Assembly: GCF_008692605.1 (NCBI RefSeq)
Contig: NZ_LFCT01000014.1
Location: forward strand, 84,901-148,900
Origin: Sphingobium estronivorans
GTDB taxonomy: Bacteria; Pseudomonadota; Alphaproteobacteria; Sphingomonadales; Sphingomonadaceae
Length of the DNA stretch: 64,000 nucleotides
Direction of reading: 5' to 3'
Shown: positions 30,696 through 42,880 of the stretch, piece by piece
Position numbering within the stretch: position 1 is the stretch's first letter
Layout of the letters: the number at the start of each line of letters is the position of its first letter
Translations under genes and position numbers: made by a program
Notes under the pieces: model-generated
What the model was told of the DNA's origin: nothing
The model's input: only the letters and a program-made list of their open reading frames with translations
Database searches by the model: none

Positions 30696-31892
30696 TCATT
30701 CGCAGGCAAGGGTCATCGAGCGGATCGAGCGCCGCTGGAGGCTCAACGTGAGCAGGAACACCGCCAATCCGCCCAAGGCCAGCGCCGCGCCGATCCAGCC
30801 GGTCGAGGTCAATCCGTAGCCGGCCGCGATGGCCATGCCGCCAAGCCACGGCCCGATCGCATTGGCAACGTTGAAGGCGCTATGATGCGCGGCCGCGGCC
30901 AGCGTCTGGGCGTCGCCCGCCACGTCCATCAGGCGTGTCTGAAGGACGCTGCCCAGGCCGCCGCCGCCGCCGATCAGGAAAATGACCAGCGACAGGCTCC
31001 AGATATTCGACGCCATCAACGGAAACAGAGCCAGCGACGCCGCGCTCCACAGCAGCACCATGATCGCGGTTCGGCTCTGCGCCCGGTCCGCCGCCCAGGC
31101 CGCGACCAGATTGCCGATCGTCATGCCGACGCCGAAGACCGCCAGCACCACCGGCACGAGATGTTCCGATACATGGGTCACGGAAATCATGGTCGAGGCG
31201 ACATAGGTATAGACGGCAAACAGCCCGCCGAAACCGATGGCTCCGGTCAGCAGCGTCAACAGAACCTGCGGTTCTTTCAAAGCGCCCAGTTCCCGCATCG
31301 GGCTTGCCCCCGGATCGCCCGCATCACGCGGGGCGTAGAGCGCGACCAGAGTCATGGTGATTACCGCGAGCAGCGTGACAATGCCGAAACCCCAGCGCCA
31401 CCCCAGCGCCTGCCCCATCCAGTTCGCCACCGGCACGCCAATCACCGTCGCAACGGTCAGGCCCGTCATCACCCGTGCTACCGCCAGCGCGCGCCGGTCG
31501 CTGGGCACCAGCGACGCCGCCACCAGCGCCGCGACGCCGAAATAGGCGCCATGGGGCAAGCCGCTCAGAAAGCGGAACAGCAGCATGGTCGCATAATCGG
31601 GCGACAGGGCGCTCAGGCCGTTGCCGATCGCGAACAACGCCATCAGCCCGATGAGCAGCGTTCTGCGCGGCAACCGCGCGCCCAAAACCGCGATCACCGG
31701 CGCGCCGACTACCACGCCCAGCGCATAGGCGCTGATCGCATGACCGGCCATCGGTGCGCTGATATGAAGGTCGCTCGCGAAAAAGGGCAGCAGGCTCATC
31801 GCCGCAAATTCGGTGGTGCCGATGGCAAAGGCGCCCATGGCGAGCGCGAAAGTGACAAGGGCGGGGTGAATCGCGCGACTGCTTTGCGCCAT
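30696..31892 (-). CDS. MFS transporter, DHA1 family (AraJ/YdhP-like)
   Basis: A 398-aa drug/sugar efflux-type permease with about 12 hydrophobic segments. The opening FALAMGAFAIGTTEFAAMSLLP carries the GTTEF motif of the AraJ/PbuE/NepI subgroup, and the loop 2-3 motif reads GARLPRRTLLIG. The ATG at 31892 is preceded by GGAG at good spacing; an ATG at 31904 is in frame. The substrate is unknown. Confidence 0.88.
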   Translation of the reverse strand: MAQSSRAIHPALVTFALAMGAFAIGTTEFAAMSLLPFFASDLHISAPMAGHAISAYALGVVVGAPVIAVLGARLPRRTLLIGLMALFAIGNGLSALSPDYATMLLFRFLSGLPHGAYFGVAALVAASLVPSDRRALAVARVMTGLTVATVIGVPVANWMGQALGWRWGFGIVTLLAVITMTLVALYAPRDAGDPGASPMRELGALKEPQVLLTLLTGAIGFGGLFAVYTYVASTMISVTHVSEHLVPVVLAVFGVGMTIGNLVAAWAADRAQSRTAIMVLLWSAASLALFPLMASNIWSLSLVIFLIGGGGGLGSVLQTRLMDVAGDAQTLAAAAHHSAFNVANAIGPWLGGMAIAAGYGLTSTGWIGAALALGGLAVFLLTLSLQRRSIRSMTLACE

Positions 31893-32009
31893 CGGCTGCT
31901 CCATGTTGCGATGCAATAAGGGTGAGCCTCGCAAATGATAGTGTTACCCACCGGAATCAAGCCGTGGGCCGGGTGATTTTATTGCAGTTGCTTGAGCCGC
32001 TCGCGCAAC

Positions 32010-32666
32010 TCAGCCGCTGGTCTTCGCGTGGCGCGTGTCCAGCATCTTGCCGTCGGTGATGACCACCAGATCGCCCAGTTTCGTCACGCCGAACAGCTTT
32101 TTCGCGAAGGCGCGGGGCACGCCGATGCAGCCATGGGTGGCATTGCCCCAACGAACGTCGCTGCCGTGGATGGCGACGCCGTCGCTCGTCAGCCGCAGCA
32201 TGTAAGGCATAGGCGCATTATTATAGGTGCGGGAAAAATGGTCGGCATCCTTCTGCGAGATCGGGAAGGCGCCAAGCGGGCTGGGTTTGTCGTCCGCACC
32301 GTAGATGATGACGGCCGTGCCGATCTCATAGCCCGCGCGAAAGACGGAGAGCGTCTGGGCCTTCAGATCGACGGTGACGATGATGGGGCCGGTCGCCGGC
32401 GCGCCGCCCTCGTCCCAGACATAGTCGCCATGACGGAACGGGCCGTCGATGGGCAACACGCGCTTGACCGCCAATGCATGGGGATCGACCGCGACCGGCT
32501 GTGCCCTGGTCCGTTCCACGGGCCTGGATGGTTTGGCGGGAACCGCGTGGGCCGCGTCCGGCTTCAGATCGCGCCCGCGTCCGATGGACAGGCCCAGCAC
32601 CAGCAGCATGGCAGCGGCGCCGCCGCCAATCGCCAGCTTTCCGCCCGTCGAAATCCGTCCCGTCAT
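32010..32666 (-). CDS. L,D-transpeptidase (YkuD domain)
   Basis: A 218-aa cell-wall enzyme that crosslinks or attaches via L,D-bonds. One N-terminal transmembrane segment (about 10-30) is followed by a proline-rich linker and the YkuD domain with the HGSD...THGCIGVP signature: His167, His178 and nucleophile Cys180. Periplasmic face of the inner membrane. Confidence 0.9.
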   Translation of the reverse strand: MTGRISTGGKLAIGGGAAAMLLVLGLSIGRGRDLKPDAAHAVPAKPSRPVERTRAQPVAVDPHALAVKRVLPIDGPFRHGDYVWDEGGAPATGPIIVTVDLKAQTLSVFRAGYEIGTAVIIYGADDKPSPLGAFPISQKDADHFSRTYNNAPMPYMLRLTSDGVAIHGSDVRWGNATHGCIGVPRAFAKKLFGVTKLGDLVVITDGKMLDTRHAKTSG

Positions 32667-32760
32667 GAACCGTCCGTCATCCTATGACCGTCATCCCAAC
32701 CGCAGCAGGACGACGCCCAAACCGCAATAGGGACGGTGCCTGACATGAAAAGGTTAACCT

Positions 32761-35028
32761 TCAGCCCTCGCGCGCCACTTCGGCGGCGGCGATGGCGGTC
32801 AGGTTCAGAATGCCGCGCGCTGTCACGCCGGGCGTCAGCACATGGATCGGCTGCGCCAGACCGACCAGCATCGGCCCGACCGTGGGAGAGCTGGACGACG
32901 CCGACAGAGCCGTCAGCGTGATATTCGCCGCATCCAGATTGGGCATGACCAGCAGATTGGCCGAACCTTCGAAGCCTGAATCCGGAACCAGCCGCTCCCG
33001 CAGCGATTGGCTGAGCGCTGCATCGGCATGCATTTCGCCGTCGACCATCAAGTCCGGCGCGGCCTTCTTCACCAGCTTGAAGGCTTCCCGCATCTTGCGT
33101 GCGCTGGGGGAATGTGACGCCCCGAAATTGGAGTGAGAGAGCAACGCCACGCGCGGCGTCAGGCCGAAATATTGAAGTTCCGTCGCGCCCAGCAGGGCCA
33201 TTTCGGCAACCTGCTCCGGCGTCGGATCGGGCACCATATGGGTATCGGTGATGAACAACGCGCCCGCGTCCAGGATCAGCCCGGACAGCGCATAGACGCG
33301 GCTGCTGCCGGGTGTGCGGTCGATGATGCGCAGGGCATGTTCGACCTCGCCCCAATAGTCGCTGTTGCCGCCGACGATCGCGGCATCGACCCGTCCGGTC
33401 CGCAGCAGCATGGCAGCAGTGGCGCTGGGCCGGCGATAGACATGGCGGATCACTTCCGCCGACGCGACGCCCTTGCGCGCGGCGACGGTGCGATAGGCCT
33501 CGACCAGTTCGTTCATCAGTTCATGATCGGTTTCGGGATCGACCACATGCACGTCGCGGTCGAGCTGGAAGCGCAGGCCCAGTTCGGGCAGCTTCTGGTC
33601 CAGTATCCGACGGCGCGCGATGATCACCGGCTCGACAATGCCTTCGTCCAGCGCATCCTGAATGGCGCGGAGCACGCGCTCATCCTCGCCCTCGCCATAG
33701 GCGATGCGACGCCTGGTGCCGCGCGCTGCTTCGAACACCGGCAGCATCAACTGGGCCGAGCGGGTGTTCTGCTGGGCCAGTTGGCGCTTATAGGCGTCCA
33801 GGTCGAGCTGCCGCTTGGCGACGCCGCTGTCCATTGCCGCCTTGGCGACGGCGCAGGCGATCTCCGCGATCAGGCGCGGATCGAAGGGCGTGGGGATGAT
33901 GTAATCCGGCCCGAACATCAGCTTGCGCCCGCCATAGGCCTGAGCGACGCTGTCATGGGCGGGCATGCGCGCGAGGTTGGCGATGGCGTCGGCGGCGGCG
34001 ACCTTCATCGCCTCGTTGATCTCGGTCGCGCGGGCGTCCAGCGCGCCCCTGAAGATATAGGGGAAGCACAGGACATTGTTGACCTGATTGGGATAGTCCG
34101 ACCGCCCGGTCGCGATGATGGCGTCGGGGCGCACCTCCCGCGCCGCTTCGGGGCGGATTTCCGGTTCCGGATTGGCGAGCGCGAAGATCAGTGGATTGGG
34201 CGCCATCAGCGGCAGCCATTCAGGCTTCAGTACGCCCGGCGCCGACAGACCCAGGAACAGGTTCGCGCCCGGCAGCACTTCAGGCAGCGTGCGGGCATTG
34301 GTGTCGCGGGCATAGCGCGCCATGTTCGGCAGCATGCCCTCGCGCCCGGAATGGATGACGCCGTCCTTGTCGGTCAGCGTCACATTCTCTTGCGGCAGAC
34401 CCATCGACACCAGCAGGTCGACGCAGGCCAGCGCCGCCGCGCCCGCGCCGGACGTGACCAGTTTCGCATCGGCCAGCGTTTTGCCCTGCAGCACCAGCGC
34501 GTTGCGCACGGCGGCGGCGACCACGATGGCGGTGCCATGCTGGTCGTCGTGGAAGACCGGGATGTTCATCCGCTTCTTCAGTTCCGCCTCAATGGCGAAG
34601 CATTCCGGTGCCTTGATGTCCTCCAGGTTGATGCCGCCGAAGGTCGGCTCCAGCAGAGCGACGGCCTCGACGAATTTTTCCGGATCGGTGGTGTCGACCT
34701 CGATATCGAACACGTCGATATCGGCGAATTTCTTGAAGAGGACCGCCTTGCCCTCCATCACCGGCTTGGAAGCGAGCGCGCCGATGGCGCCCAGCCCCAG
34801 CACCGCTGTGCCGTTGGAGATCACCGCGACCAGATTGCCGCGTGCGGTATAATCCATCGCCTTTTCGGGATTTTCGGCAATGTCGACGCAGGGCGCGGCG
34901 ACGCCGGGCGAATAGGCCAGCGCCAGGTCGCGCTGGTTGACCATGCGCTTGGTCGGTTCGATCCTCAGCTTTCCGGGTTGCGGATAGCGGTGATAGTCCA
35001 GGGCGGCGCGCCGGGTGTTTTCGTCCAT
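32761..35028 (-). CDS. maeB: NADP-dependent malic enzyme with phosphotransacetylase-like domain
   Basis: Oxidative decarboxylation of malate to pyruvate. The N-terminal malic enzyme half (about 1-420) shows [10 protein letters not shown], the catalytic [11 protein letters not shown] region and the dinucleotide loop [14 protein letters not shown]; the C-terminal PTA-like half (about 430-755) ends in the [14 protein letters not shown] motif. The 755-aa length is that of MaeB. Start taken at ATG 35028 ([14 protein letters not shown]); more N-terminal frame is antisense to other sequence. Confidence 0.95.
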   Translation of the reverse strand: MDENTRRAALDYHRYPQPGKLRIEPTKRMVNQRDLALAYSPGVAAPCVDIAENPEKAMDYTARGNLVAVISNGTAVLGLGAIGALASKPVMEGKAVLFKKFADIDVFDIEVDTTDPEKFVEAVALLEPTFGGINLEDIKAPECFAIEAELKKRMNIPVFHDDQHGTAIVVAAAVRNALVLQGKTLADAKLVTSGAGAAALACVDLLVSMGLPQENVTLTDKDGVIHSGREGMLPNMARYARDTNARTLPEVLPGANLFLGLSAPGVLKPEWLPLMAPNPLIFALANPEPEIRPEAAREVRPDAIIATGRSDYPNQVNNVLCFPYIFRGALDARATEINEAMKVAAADAIANLARMPAHDSVAQAYGGRKLMFGPDYIIPTPFDPRLIAEIACAVAKAAMDSGVAKRQLDLDAYKRQLAQQNTRSAQLMLPVFEAARGTRRRIAYGEGEDERVLRAIQDALDEGIVEPVIIARRRILDQKLPELGLRFQLDRDVHVVDPETDHELMNELVEAYRTVAARKGVASAEVIRHVYRRPSATAAMLLRTGRVDAAIVGGNSDYWGEVEHALRIIDRTPGSSRVYALSGLILDAGALFITDTHMVPDPTPEQVAEMALLGATELQYFGLTPRVALLSHSNFGASHSPSARKMREAFKLVKKAAPDLMVDGEMHADAALSQSLRERLVPDSGFEGSANLLVMPNLDAANITLTALSASSSSPTVGPMLVGLAQPIHVLTPGVTARGILNLTAIAAAEVAREG

Positions 35029-35038
35029 GGAATCGGCC

Positions 35039-35962
35039 TTAAAGCTGGTTTGGGGGAGGGGCAATGGCGGAGCGCTCCCAAGGGGGGCTGGGGGCGTAGA
35101 GCTGAAGCAGGAAATCGACGAAGGCGGTGACGGCAAGCGGCGGATTGCTTTGCGGCAGATGCACGGCATAAAGGCCGACATCCGCCGATCCTTCATGATC
35201 CGGCATGATCTGCCGAATGTCGCCCCGGTCCAGCGCATCGCTGACGTCCCAGAGCGAACGCAGCGCGATGCCCACGCCCGCCAGCATCAGTTCACGCACC
35301 ATTTCGCTGCTGTTGGTGCGGACATGGCTGACGCCTTCGACCGTGACCGAACCCTTGGGGCCGCTCAGCCGCCAGGGCAATTGTCCATCGGCCGCGAGCA
35401 GGCGGTGTTTCCGCAGGTCGGTGACGGTCTGCGGCAGTCCGAACCGCTCCAGATAGGCGGGACCCGCGCACAGCACGCGCCGGTTGGTCGCCAGCCGGTG
35501 CGCGGACAGCCCCGACCCGGGATCGGCGGTGATGCGGATGGCCAGATCCGCGCGCGTCGCCAGCAGGTCGGCATAATCGTCCGACAGATCGATGCGCATC
35601 CGCACCTTGGGATGCGCATCCAGAAACCGCTCCAGCCAGGGCGCGACATGCATTCGACCGAAGGAAGTCGGCGCCGTCACCCGGAGCATGCCCGACGCTT
35701 CCGCCGATGTCCCCGACACGCGCCGCTCGGCCTCATCCAGCGCGGCCATGACTGCGCGTAAATCTTCATGCAGCCGTTCGCCCGCCGGGGTCAGCGCCAG
35801 CCGCCGGGTCGTCCGGTGGATCAGATGCGTGCCCAGCCGCTCCTCCAACCGGACCAGCCGCTTCGACACCATGGCCGGCGAAATATTCAGCCGTCGCCCT
35901 GCGGCGGCCATGCCGCCTTCATCGACGATGGTCGCGAACAGGTCATAATCCGGGTCCATCAT
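35039..35962 (-). CDS. LysR family transcriptional regulator
   Basis: About 307 aa. The N-terminal winged HTH reads DLFATIVDEGGMAAAGRRL..SPAMVSKRLVRLE; the C-terminal substrate-binding domain has a CrgA-like core (ASGMLRVTAPTSFGRMHVAPWL). ATGs at 35962 and 35959 and a GTG at 35971 are all possible starts. It is divergent from malate synthase G across about 90 nt and only 10 nt from maeB, so either or both may be targets. Confidence 0.88.
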   Translation of the reverse strand: MMDPDYDLFATIVDEGGMAAAGRRLNISPAMVSKRLVRLEERLGTHLIHRTTRRLALTPAGERLHEDLRAVMAALDEAERRVSGTSAEASGMLRVTAPTSFGRMHVAPWLERFLDAHPKVRMRIDLSDDYADLLATRADLAIRITADPGSGLSAHRLATNRRVLCAGPAYLERFGLPQTVTDLRKHRLLAADGQLPWRLSGPKGSVTVEGVSHVRTNSSEMVRELMLAGVGIALRSLWDVSDALDRGDIRQIMPDHEGSADVGLYAVHLPQSNPPLAVTAFVDFLLQLYAPSPPWERSAIAPPPNQL

Positions 35963-36054
35963 TTGTTTCACCAGAAGAAAGTCTGAATTTTAATAATAGC
36001 GTCTACACGGCATAATGTGACCCGTCTATGGTGCCGCGCAAAGGAGATGATCCC

Positions 36055-38163
36055 ATGACGAGCATGACCGACCGCGCGGGCCTTCAGGTCGCGCAGGACC
36101 TGACGAGCTTCATCGAGCAGCGCGCGCTTCCCGGCACCGGCATCGACGCCGACCGCTTCTGGCAGGGCACCGCCGCGATCTTTGCGCGGTTCGCGCCCGA
36201 AAACGCGGCCCTGCTTGCCAGGCGCGACGATCTTCAAAACCGGATCGACGCCTATTATGGCGAACGGGCCGGCCAACCCGCTGACACCGCTTCGTTGCGC
36301 GGATTCCTGAACGACATCGGCTATCTCGTCCCCGAACCCGCGCCCTTCCAAATCGGCAGCGAGAATGTCGACGATGAAGTCGCGCGCCTCGCCGGGCCGC
36401 AGCTGGTCGTGCCGATCCTCAATGCGCGCTTCCTGCTGAACGCCGCCAATGCGCGCTGGGGCAGCCTGTATGACGCGCTCTATGGCACCGATGCCATTCC
36501 GGGCGCGGCTGCGGGCAAGGGCTATGACGCGGCGCGGGGCGCGCAGGTTATCGCCTGGGCCAAATCCTTCCTTGACGAAGCGATCCCGCTCGCCACCGGA
36601 TCATGGGCCGATCTGAAAAGCGACGACATCCAACTGGCCGATCCGACCCAATATCGTGGTCGCAGCGAGAAGGGCCGCCTGTTCCGCCACAACGGCCTGC
36701 ACATCGAGGTCGTGTTCGATCCTACCCACTCCATCGGCAAGGACGACCCGGCGGGCATCGCCGACGTCATCCTCGAATCGGCGCTGACCACCATCTGCGA
36801 CCTGGAAGACTCGGTTGCCGCCGTCGATGCGGAGGATAAGGTCGCTGCCTATGCCAACTGGCTCGGTCTGATGCAGGGCGACCTCACCGACACTTTCGAG
36901 AAGAACGGGGCGATGATGACCCGCGCCCTGAACCCGGACCGCAGCTATAGCGCGCCCGACGGCAGCGGCTTCACCCTGCCGGGCCGCAGCCTGCTCTTCG
37001 TCCGCAATGTCGGCCATCTGATGACGACGCCCGCCATCCTGCTCCCCAACGGCGCCGAGGCGCCGGAAGGCATTCTCGACGGCATCGTCACCAGCCTGAT
37101 CGCCCTTCATGATTTAAATGGGCACGACCTTCGCCGGGAGGGCGGCAACAGCCGGACGGGCAGCGTTTATATCGTCAAGCCCAAGATGCACGGCCCGGAA
37201 GAAGTCGGTTTCACCAACCGCCTGTTCGACGCCATCGAAGACCTGCTGGGCCTCGCGCGCCATACCGTCAAGGTCGGCGTCATGGATGAGGAGCGCCGCA
37301 CCTCCGCCAACCTTGCCGCCTGCATCGAGGCCGTCCGCGACCGCGTCGTCTTCATCAACACCGGCTTCCTCGACCGCACGGGCGATGAGATGCACACGTC
37401 GATGCGCGCCGGTGCCATGATCCGCAAGGGGGAGATGAAAACCTCCGACTGGATCACGGCCTATGAAGACCGCAATGTCCAGATCGGCCTCGCCTGCGGT
37501 CTGTCGGGCCGCGCGCAGATCGGCAAGGGCATGTGGGCCGCGCCGGATCGCATGGCCGACATGCTGGACCAGAAAATCGGCCATCCTAAAAGCGGCGCGA
37601 ACACTGCCTGGGTTCCCTCCCCCACGGCGGCGACGCTGCATGCGACTCACTATCACCGCGTCGACGTCTTTGCTCGCCAGGCCGAGCGCAAGGCCGAAGC
37701 CATCGCACCGCTCGACAAGCTGTTGACCATCCCGGTCGCGCAAGGCCGCAACTGGTCCGATGCAGAGATTACGCAGGAACTGGACAATAACGCCCAGGGC
37801 ATCCTTGGCTATGTCGTCCGCTGGATCGATCAGGGCGTCGGCTGTTCCAAGGTTCCCGACATCCATGACATCGGCCTGATGGAAGACCGCGCCACCCTGC
37901 GCATTTCTTCCCAGCATATGGCGAACTGGCTGCTTCACGGCGTCTGCACGGCGGAGCAGATCGACGCCGCCTTCACCCGCATGGCCGCCAAAGTCGATGC
38001 CCAGAATGCGGGCGACCCGCTTTACCGACCGATGAGCGGCAATCCGGCCAGCTTCGCCTGGCAGGCCGCCCGCGCCCTCGTCTTCGAAGGCGTCGCACAG
38101 CCCAACGGCTATACGGAGCCGCTGCTGCACAAATATCGCGCGCTGGCGAAGGCCGCGAACTGA
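36055..38163 (+). CDS. glcB: Malate synthase G
   Basis: Condenses glyoxylate with acetyl-CoA to malate. The 702-aa monomeric G form shows the [16 protein letters not shown] metal and catalytic segment, [29 protein letters not shown] and the late catalytic-Asp region near [15 protein letters not shown] 36055 follows a strong AAAGGAGAT ribosome site. Isocitrate lyase is not in the window. Confidence 0.96.
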   Translation: MTSMTDRAGLQVAQDLTSFIEQRALPGTGIDADRFWQGTAAIFARFAPENAALLARRDDLQNRIDAYYGERAGQPADTASLRGFLNDIGYLVPEPAPFQIGSENVDDEVARLAGPQLVVPILNARFLLNAANARWGSLYDALYGTDAIPGAAAGKGYDAARGAQVIAWAKSFLDEAIPLATGSWADLKSDDIQLADPTQYRGRSEKGRLFRHNGLHIEVVFDPTHSIGKDDPAGIADVILESALTTICDLEDSVAAVDAEDKVAAYANWLGLMQGDLTDTFEKNGAMMTRALNPDRSYSAPDGSGFTLPGRSLLFVRNVGHLMTTPAILLPNGAEAPEGILDGIVTSLIALHDLNGHDLRREGGNSRTGSVYIVKPKMHGPEEVGFTNRLFDAIEDLLGLARHTVKVGVMDEERRTSANLAACIEAVRDRVVFINTGFLDRTGDEMHTSMRAGAMIRKGEMKTSDWITAYEDRNVQIGLACGLSGRAQIGKGMWAAPDRMADMLDQKIGHPKSGANTAWVPSPTAATLHATHYHRVDVFARQAERKAEAIAPLDKLLTIPVAQGRNWSDAEITQELDNNAQGILGYVVRWIDQGVGCSKVPDIHDIGLMEDRATLRISSQHMANWLLHGVCTAEQIDAAFTRMAAKVDAQNAGDPLYRPMSGNPASFAWQAARALVFEGVAQPNGYTEPLLHKYRALAKAAN

Positions 38164-38170
38164 ACGAAAA

Positions 38171-38195
38171 GTGGCCGGGTAAAACGCCCGGCCGC
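38171..38195 (+). terminator. Terminator of malate synthase gene
   Basis: GTGGCCGGG pairs with CCCGGCCGC around a short A-rich loop, followed by ATTTCTC. 8 nt after the stop. Confidence 0.7.
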
Positions 38196-38261
38196 ATTTC
38201 TCATGCGATCCGACGAAAAGCCCCGCTTGTGCGCCGCGCCGGTTCCAACTAAATCGCCCCC

Positions 38262-40928
<2,667 letters not shown>

Positions 40929-40957
40929 GAGCCTTCGGGCCATTTCCATCATGAAGA

Positions 40958-40990
40958 GGGCCAGTTCCAGGAATGGAACCGGCCCTTTTT
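40958..40990 (+). terminator. Terminator of alaS
   Basis: GGGCC-GTTCC pairs with GGAAC-GGCCC, then five T. Confidence 0.88.
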
Positions 40991-41038
40991 GCATCGCCTT
41001 CATCAAAGACCGTAGCGCGGTTTTGCGCCGGGGAAATC

Positions 41039-41156
41039 GGTACGACAGCCTCTTTTCCTGACCTCGTACCAAGGCGCGATGAGTTTGACTCATCGGATCT
41101 TGGTAAAGCCCCCGCAGCACCTGAGCGGAACCCACTTGTGATCGGTCGAAGACCGA
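41039..41156 (+). other. Structured leader or intergenic RNA candidate upstream of ugd
   Basis: The 430-nt gap between alaS and ugd has no gene but dense inverted repeats. A two-tier stem spans 41067-41105: TACCAAG/CTTGGTA outside and GATGAGT/ACTCATC inside, with a symmetric 4x4 internal loop and TTG at the tip. An alternative helix GGTACGA (41039-41045) with TCGTACC (41064-41070) shares bases with the outer stem. A third dyad, TCGGTC-GAA-GACCGA, is at 41142-41156. From 41157 to 41423 I see only the ugd ribosome site. Confidence 0.5.
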
Positions 41157-41423
41157 GCGCGATGGTATAAACCCCTGATCCGCGTCCATATGTGGCCTGC
41201 GAGCGGCAGGCTGCGTTGCGTCCAAGCTGCGCGGGAAGCTATGTTGCGCTGCGTCAATCGCCGGCTGGTTCCGGCATTTGCGGCGTCAGGCTGGGTGGCC
41301 TGAAGTCCGATCCGTTGCGAAGGGATGGGTTCCGTGCAGCCGGATTTTCCGGCGCAGGTTCGTGCGCTCTTTTTCCGCGGGTCGGCTATCGGTCGAGAGC
41401 CTTTTATAGAAGGAGAAAAGTTG

Positions 41424-42767
41424 ATGCGGATCGTTATGACCGGATCAGGCTATGTCGGCCTGGTCTCCGGCGCTTGTCTCGCGGATTTCGGCCATGATGT
41501 CATCTGCGTGGACAAGGACGCGCGCAAGATTGAGTTGCTTCAGAGCGGCGGCGTGCCGATCTACGAACCGGGCCTTGCCGACCTGATCGCGCGCAACGTG
41601 AAGGCAGGGCGCCTGACCTTCACCACGGATCTGGCCGGATCGGTTCCTCAGGCGGATGTGGTGTTCATCGCCGTCGGCACGCCCGCCCGACGGGGAGACG
41701 GTCATGCCGACCTCAGCTATGTCTATGCCGCCGCGCAGGAAATCGCGGCCAATCTGAGCGGTTTCACCGTCATCGTCACCAAGTCGACGGTCCCGGTTGG
41801 CACGGGCGACGAAGTCGATCGCATCATCCGCGAAACCAACCCGGATGCGCAGTTTACCGTCGCTTCCAATCCAGAATTTCTCCGCGAAGGCGCGGCGATT
41901 GAGGATTTCAAGCGCCCGGACCGTATCGTCGTCGGTATCGAGGATGACCGCGCCCGCCCGGTGATGGAGGAAGTTTATCGCCCCCTTTACCTTAACCAGG
42001 CGCCGATCCAGTTCACCGGGCGCAGGACGAGCGAACTGATCAAATATGCCGCCAACGCGTTCCTGGCGATGAAGATCACCTATATCAACGAGATGGCCGA
42101 TCTGTGCGAAAATGTCGGCGCCGACGTGCAACAGGTCGCTCGGGGCATTGGGCTGGATAACCGTATCGGTTCAAAATTCCTTCACGCGGGACCCGGTTAT
42201 GGCGGCTCCTGCTTCCCGAAGGATACGCTGGCGCTCGTCAAGACGGCGGAGGATGCGGGAGCGCCCATCCGCCTTATCGAAACCACCGTGGCGATCAACG
42301 AAAGCCGCAAGCGGGCCATGGCGCGCAAGGTTGTGTCCGTATGCAACGGCTCCGTTCGTGGCAAGACGGTCGCGGTGCTGGGCCTGACCTTCAAGCCCAA
42401 TACCGACGACATGCGCGATGCGCCGTCGCTCTCGATCATCCAGGCCTTGCAGGATGGCGGCGCGCAGGTACGGGCCTACGATCCCGAGGGCATGGACGCG
42501 GCCCGGAACATGCTTTCCAATGTCGATTTTTGCGACAGCCCCTATGCGGCGGCCGAGGGCGCCTCAGCGGTTGTCATCGTCACTGAATGGGATGCCCTGC
42601 GCGCGCTTGACCTGCCGCGTCTCAAGGGCGTCATGAGCGGCGACGGTTTGGTAGATTTGCGCAACATCTATCGCCCCGAGGTCGCCGAGGCGGCGGGCTT
42701 TGCCTATGTCAGTGTCGGTCGGGGCATGGCGCCGCAACCGGAAGAGCTGATTCAGGCTGCTGAATAA
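41424..42767 (+). CDS. ugd: UDP-glucose 6-dehydrogenase
   Basis: Oxidises UDP-glucose to UDP-glucuronate, a precursor of acidic surface polysaccharides. The N-terminal Rossmann motif is GSGYVGLVSGACLADFGH; catalytic Cys263 lies in GPGYGGSCFPKD, with Lys207 in the central domain. Start chosen at ATG 41424 (447 aa), behind AAGGAG; the frame is open for 99 nt upstream without support. It is the only nucleotide-sugar gene next to the polysaccharide locus. Confidence 0.95.
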   Translation: MRIVMTGSGYVGLVSGACLADFGHDVICVDKDARKIELLQSGGVPIYEPGLADLIARNVKAGRLTFTTDLAGSVPQADVVFIAVGTPARRGDGHADLSYVYAAAQEIAANLSGFTVIVTKSTVPVGTGDEVDRIIRETNPDAQFTVASNPEFLREGAAIEDFKRPDRIVVGIEDDRARPVMEEVYRPLYLNQAPIQFTGRRTSELIKYAANAFLAMKITYINEMADLCENVGADVQQVARGIGLDNRIGSKFLHAGPGYGGSCFPKDTLALVKTAEDAGAPIRLIETTVAINESRKRAMARKVVSVCNGSVRGKTVAVLGLTFKPNTDDMRDAPSLSIIQALQDGGAQVRAYDPEGMDAARNMLSNVDFCDSPYAAAEGASAVVIVTEWDALRALDLPRLKGVMSGDGLVDLRNIYRPEVAEAAGFAYVSVGRGMAPQPEELIQAAE

Positions 42768-42774
42768 AGGTTCC

Positions 42775-42813
42775 ACGGCTCATCGCAAAAGTCCTGACTT
42801 TGCGATGAGCCGT
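42775..42813 (+). terminator. Perfect 15-bp hairpin after ugd
   Basis: ACGGCTCATCGCAAA (42775-42789) and TTTGCGATGAGCCGT (42799-42813) pair without mismatch, 7 nt after the stop. Probably a terminator, though only TATTG follows. Confidence 0.65.
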
Positions 42814-42880
42814 TATTGACCGGAAGGCTTTGTTAACCTCCATATTAGACCATAAAGGGGTTTAAAACGGGGGTTGCACA

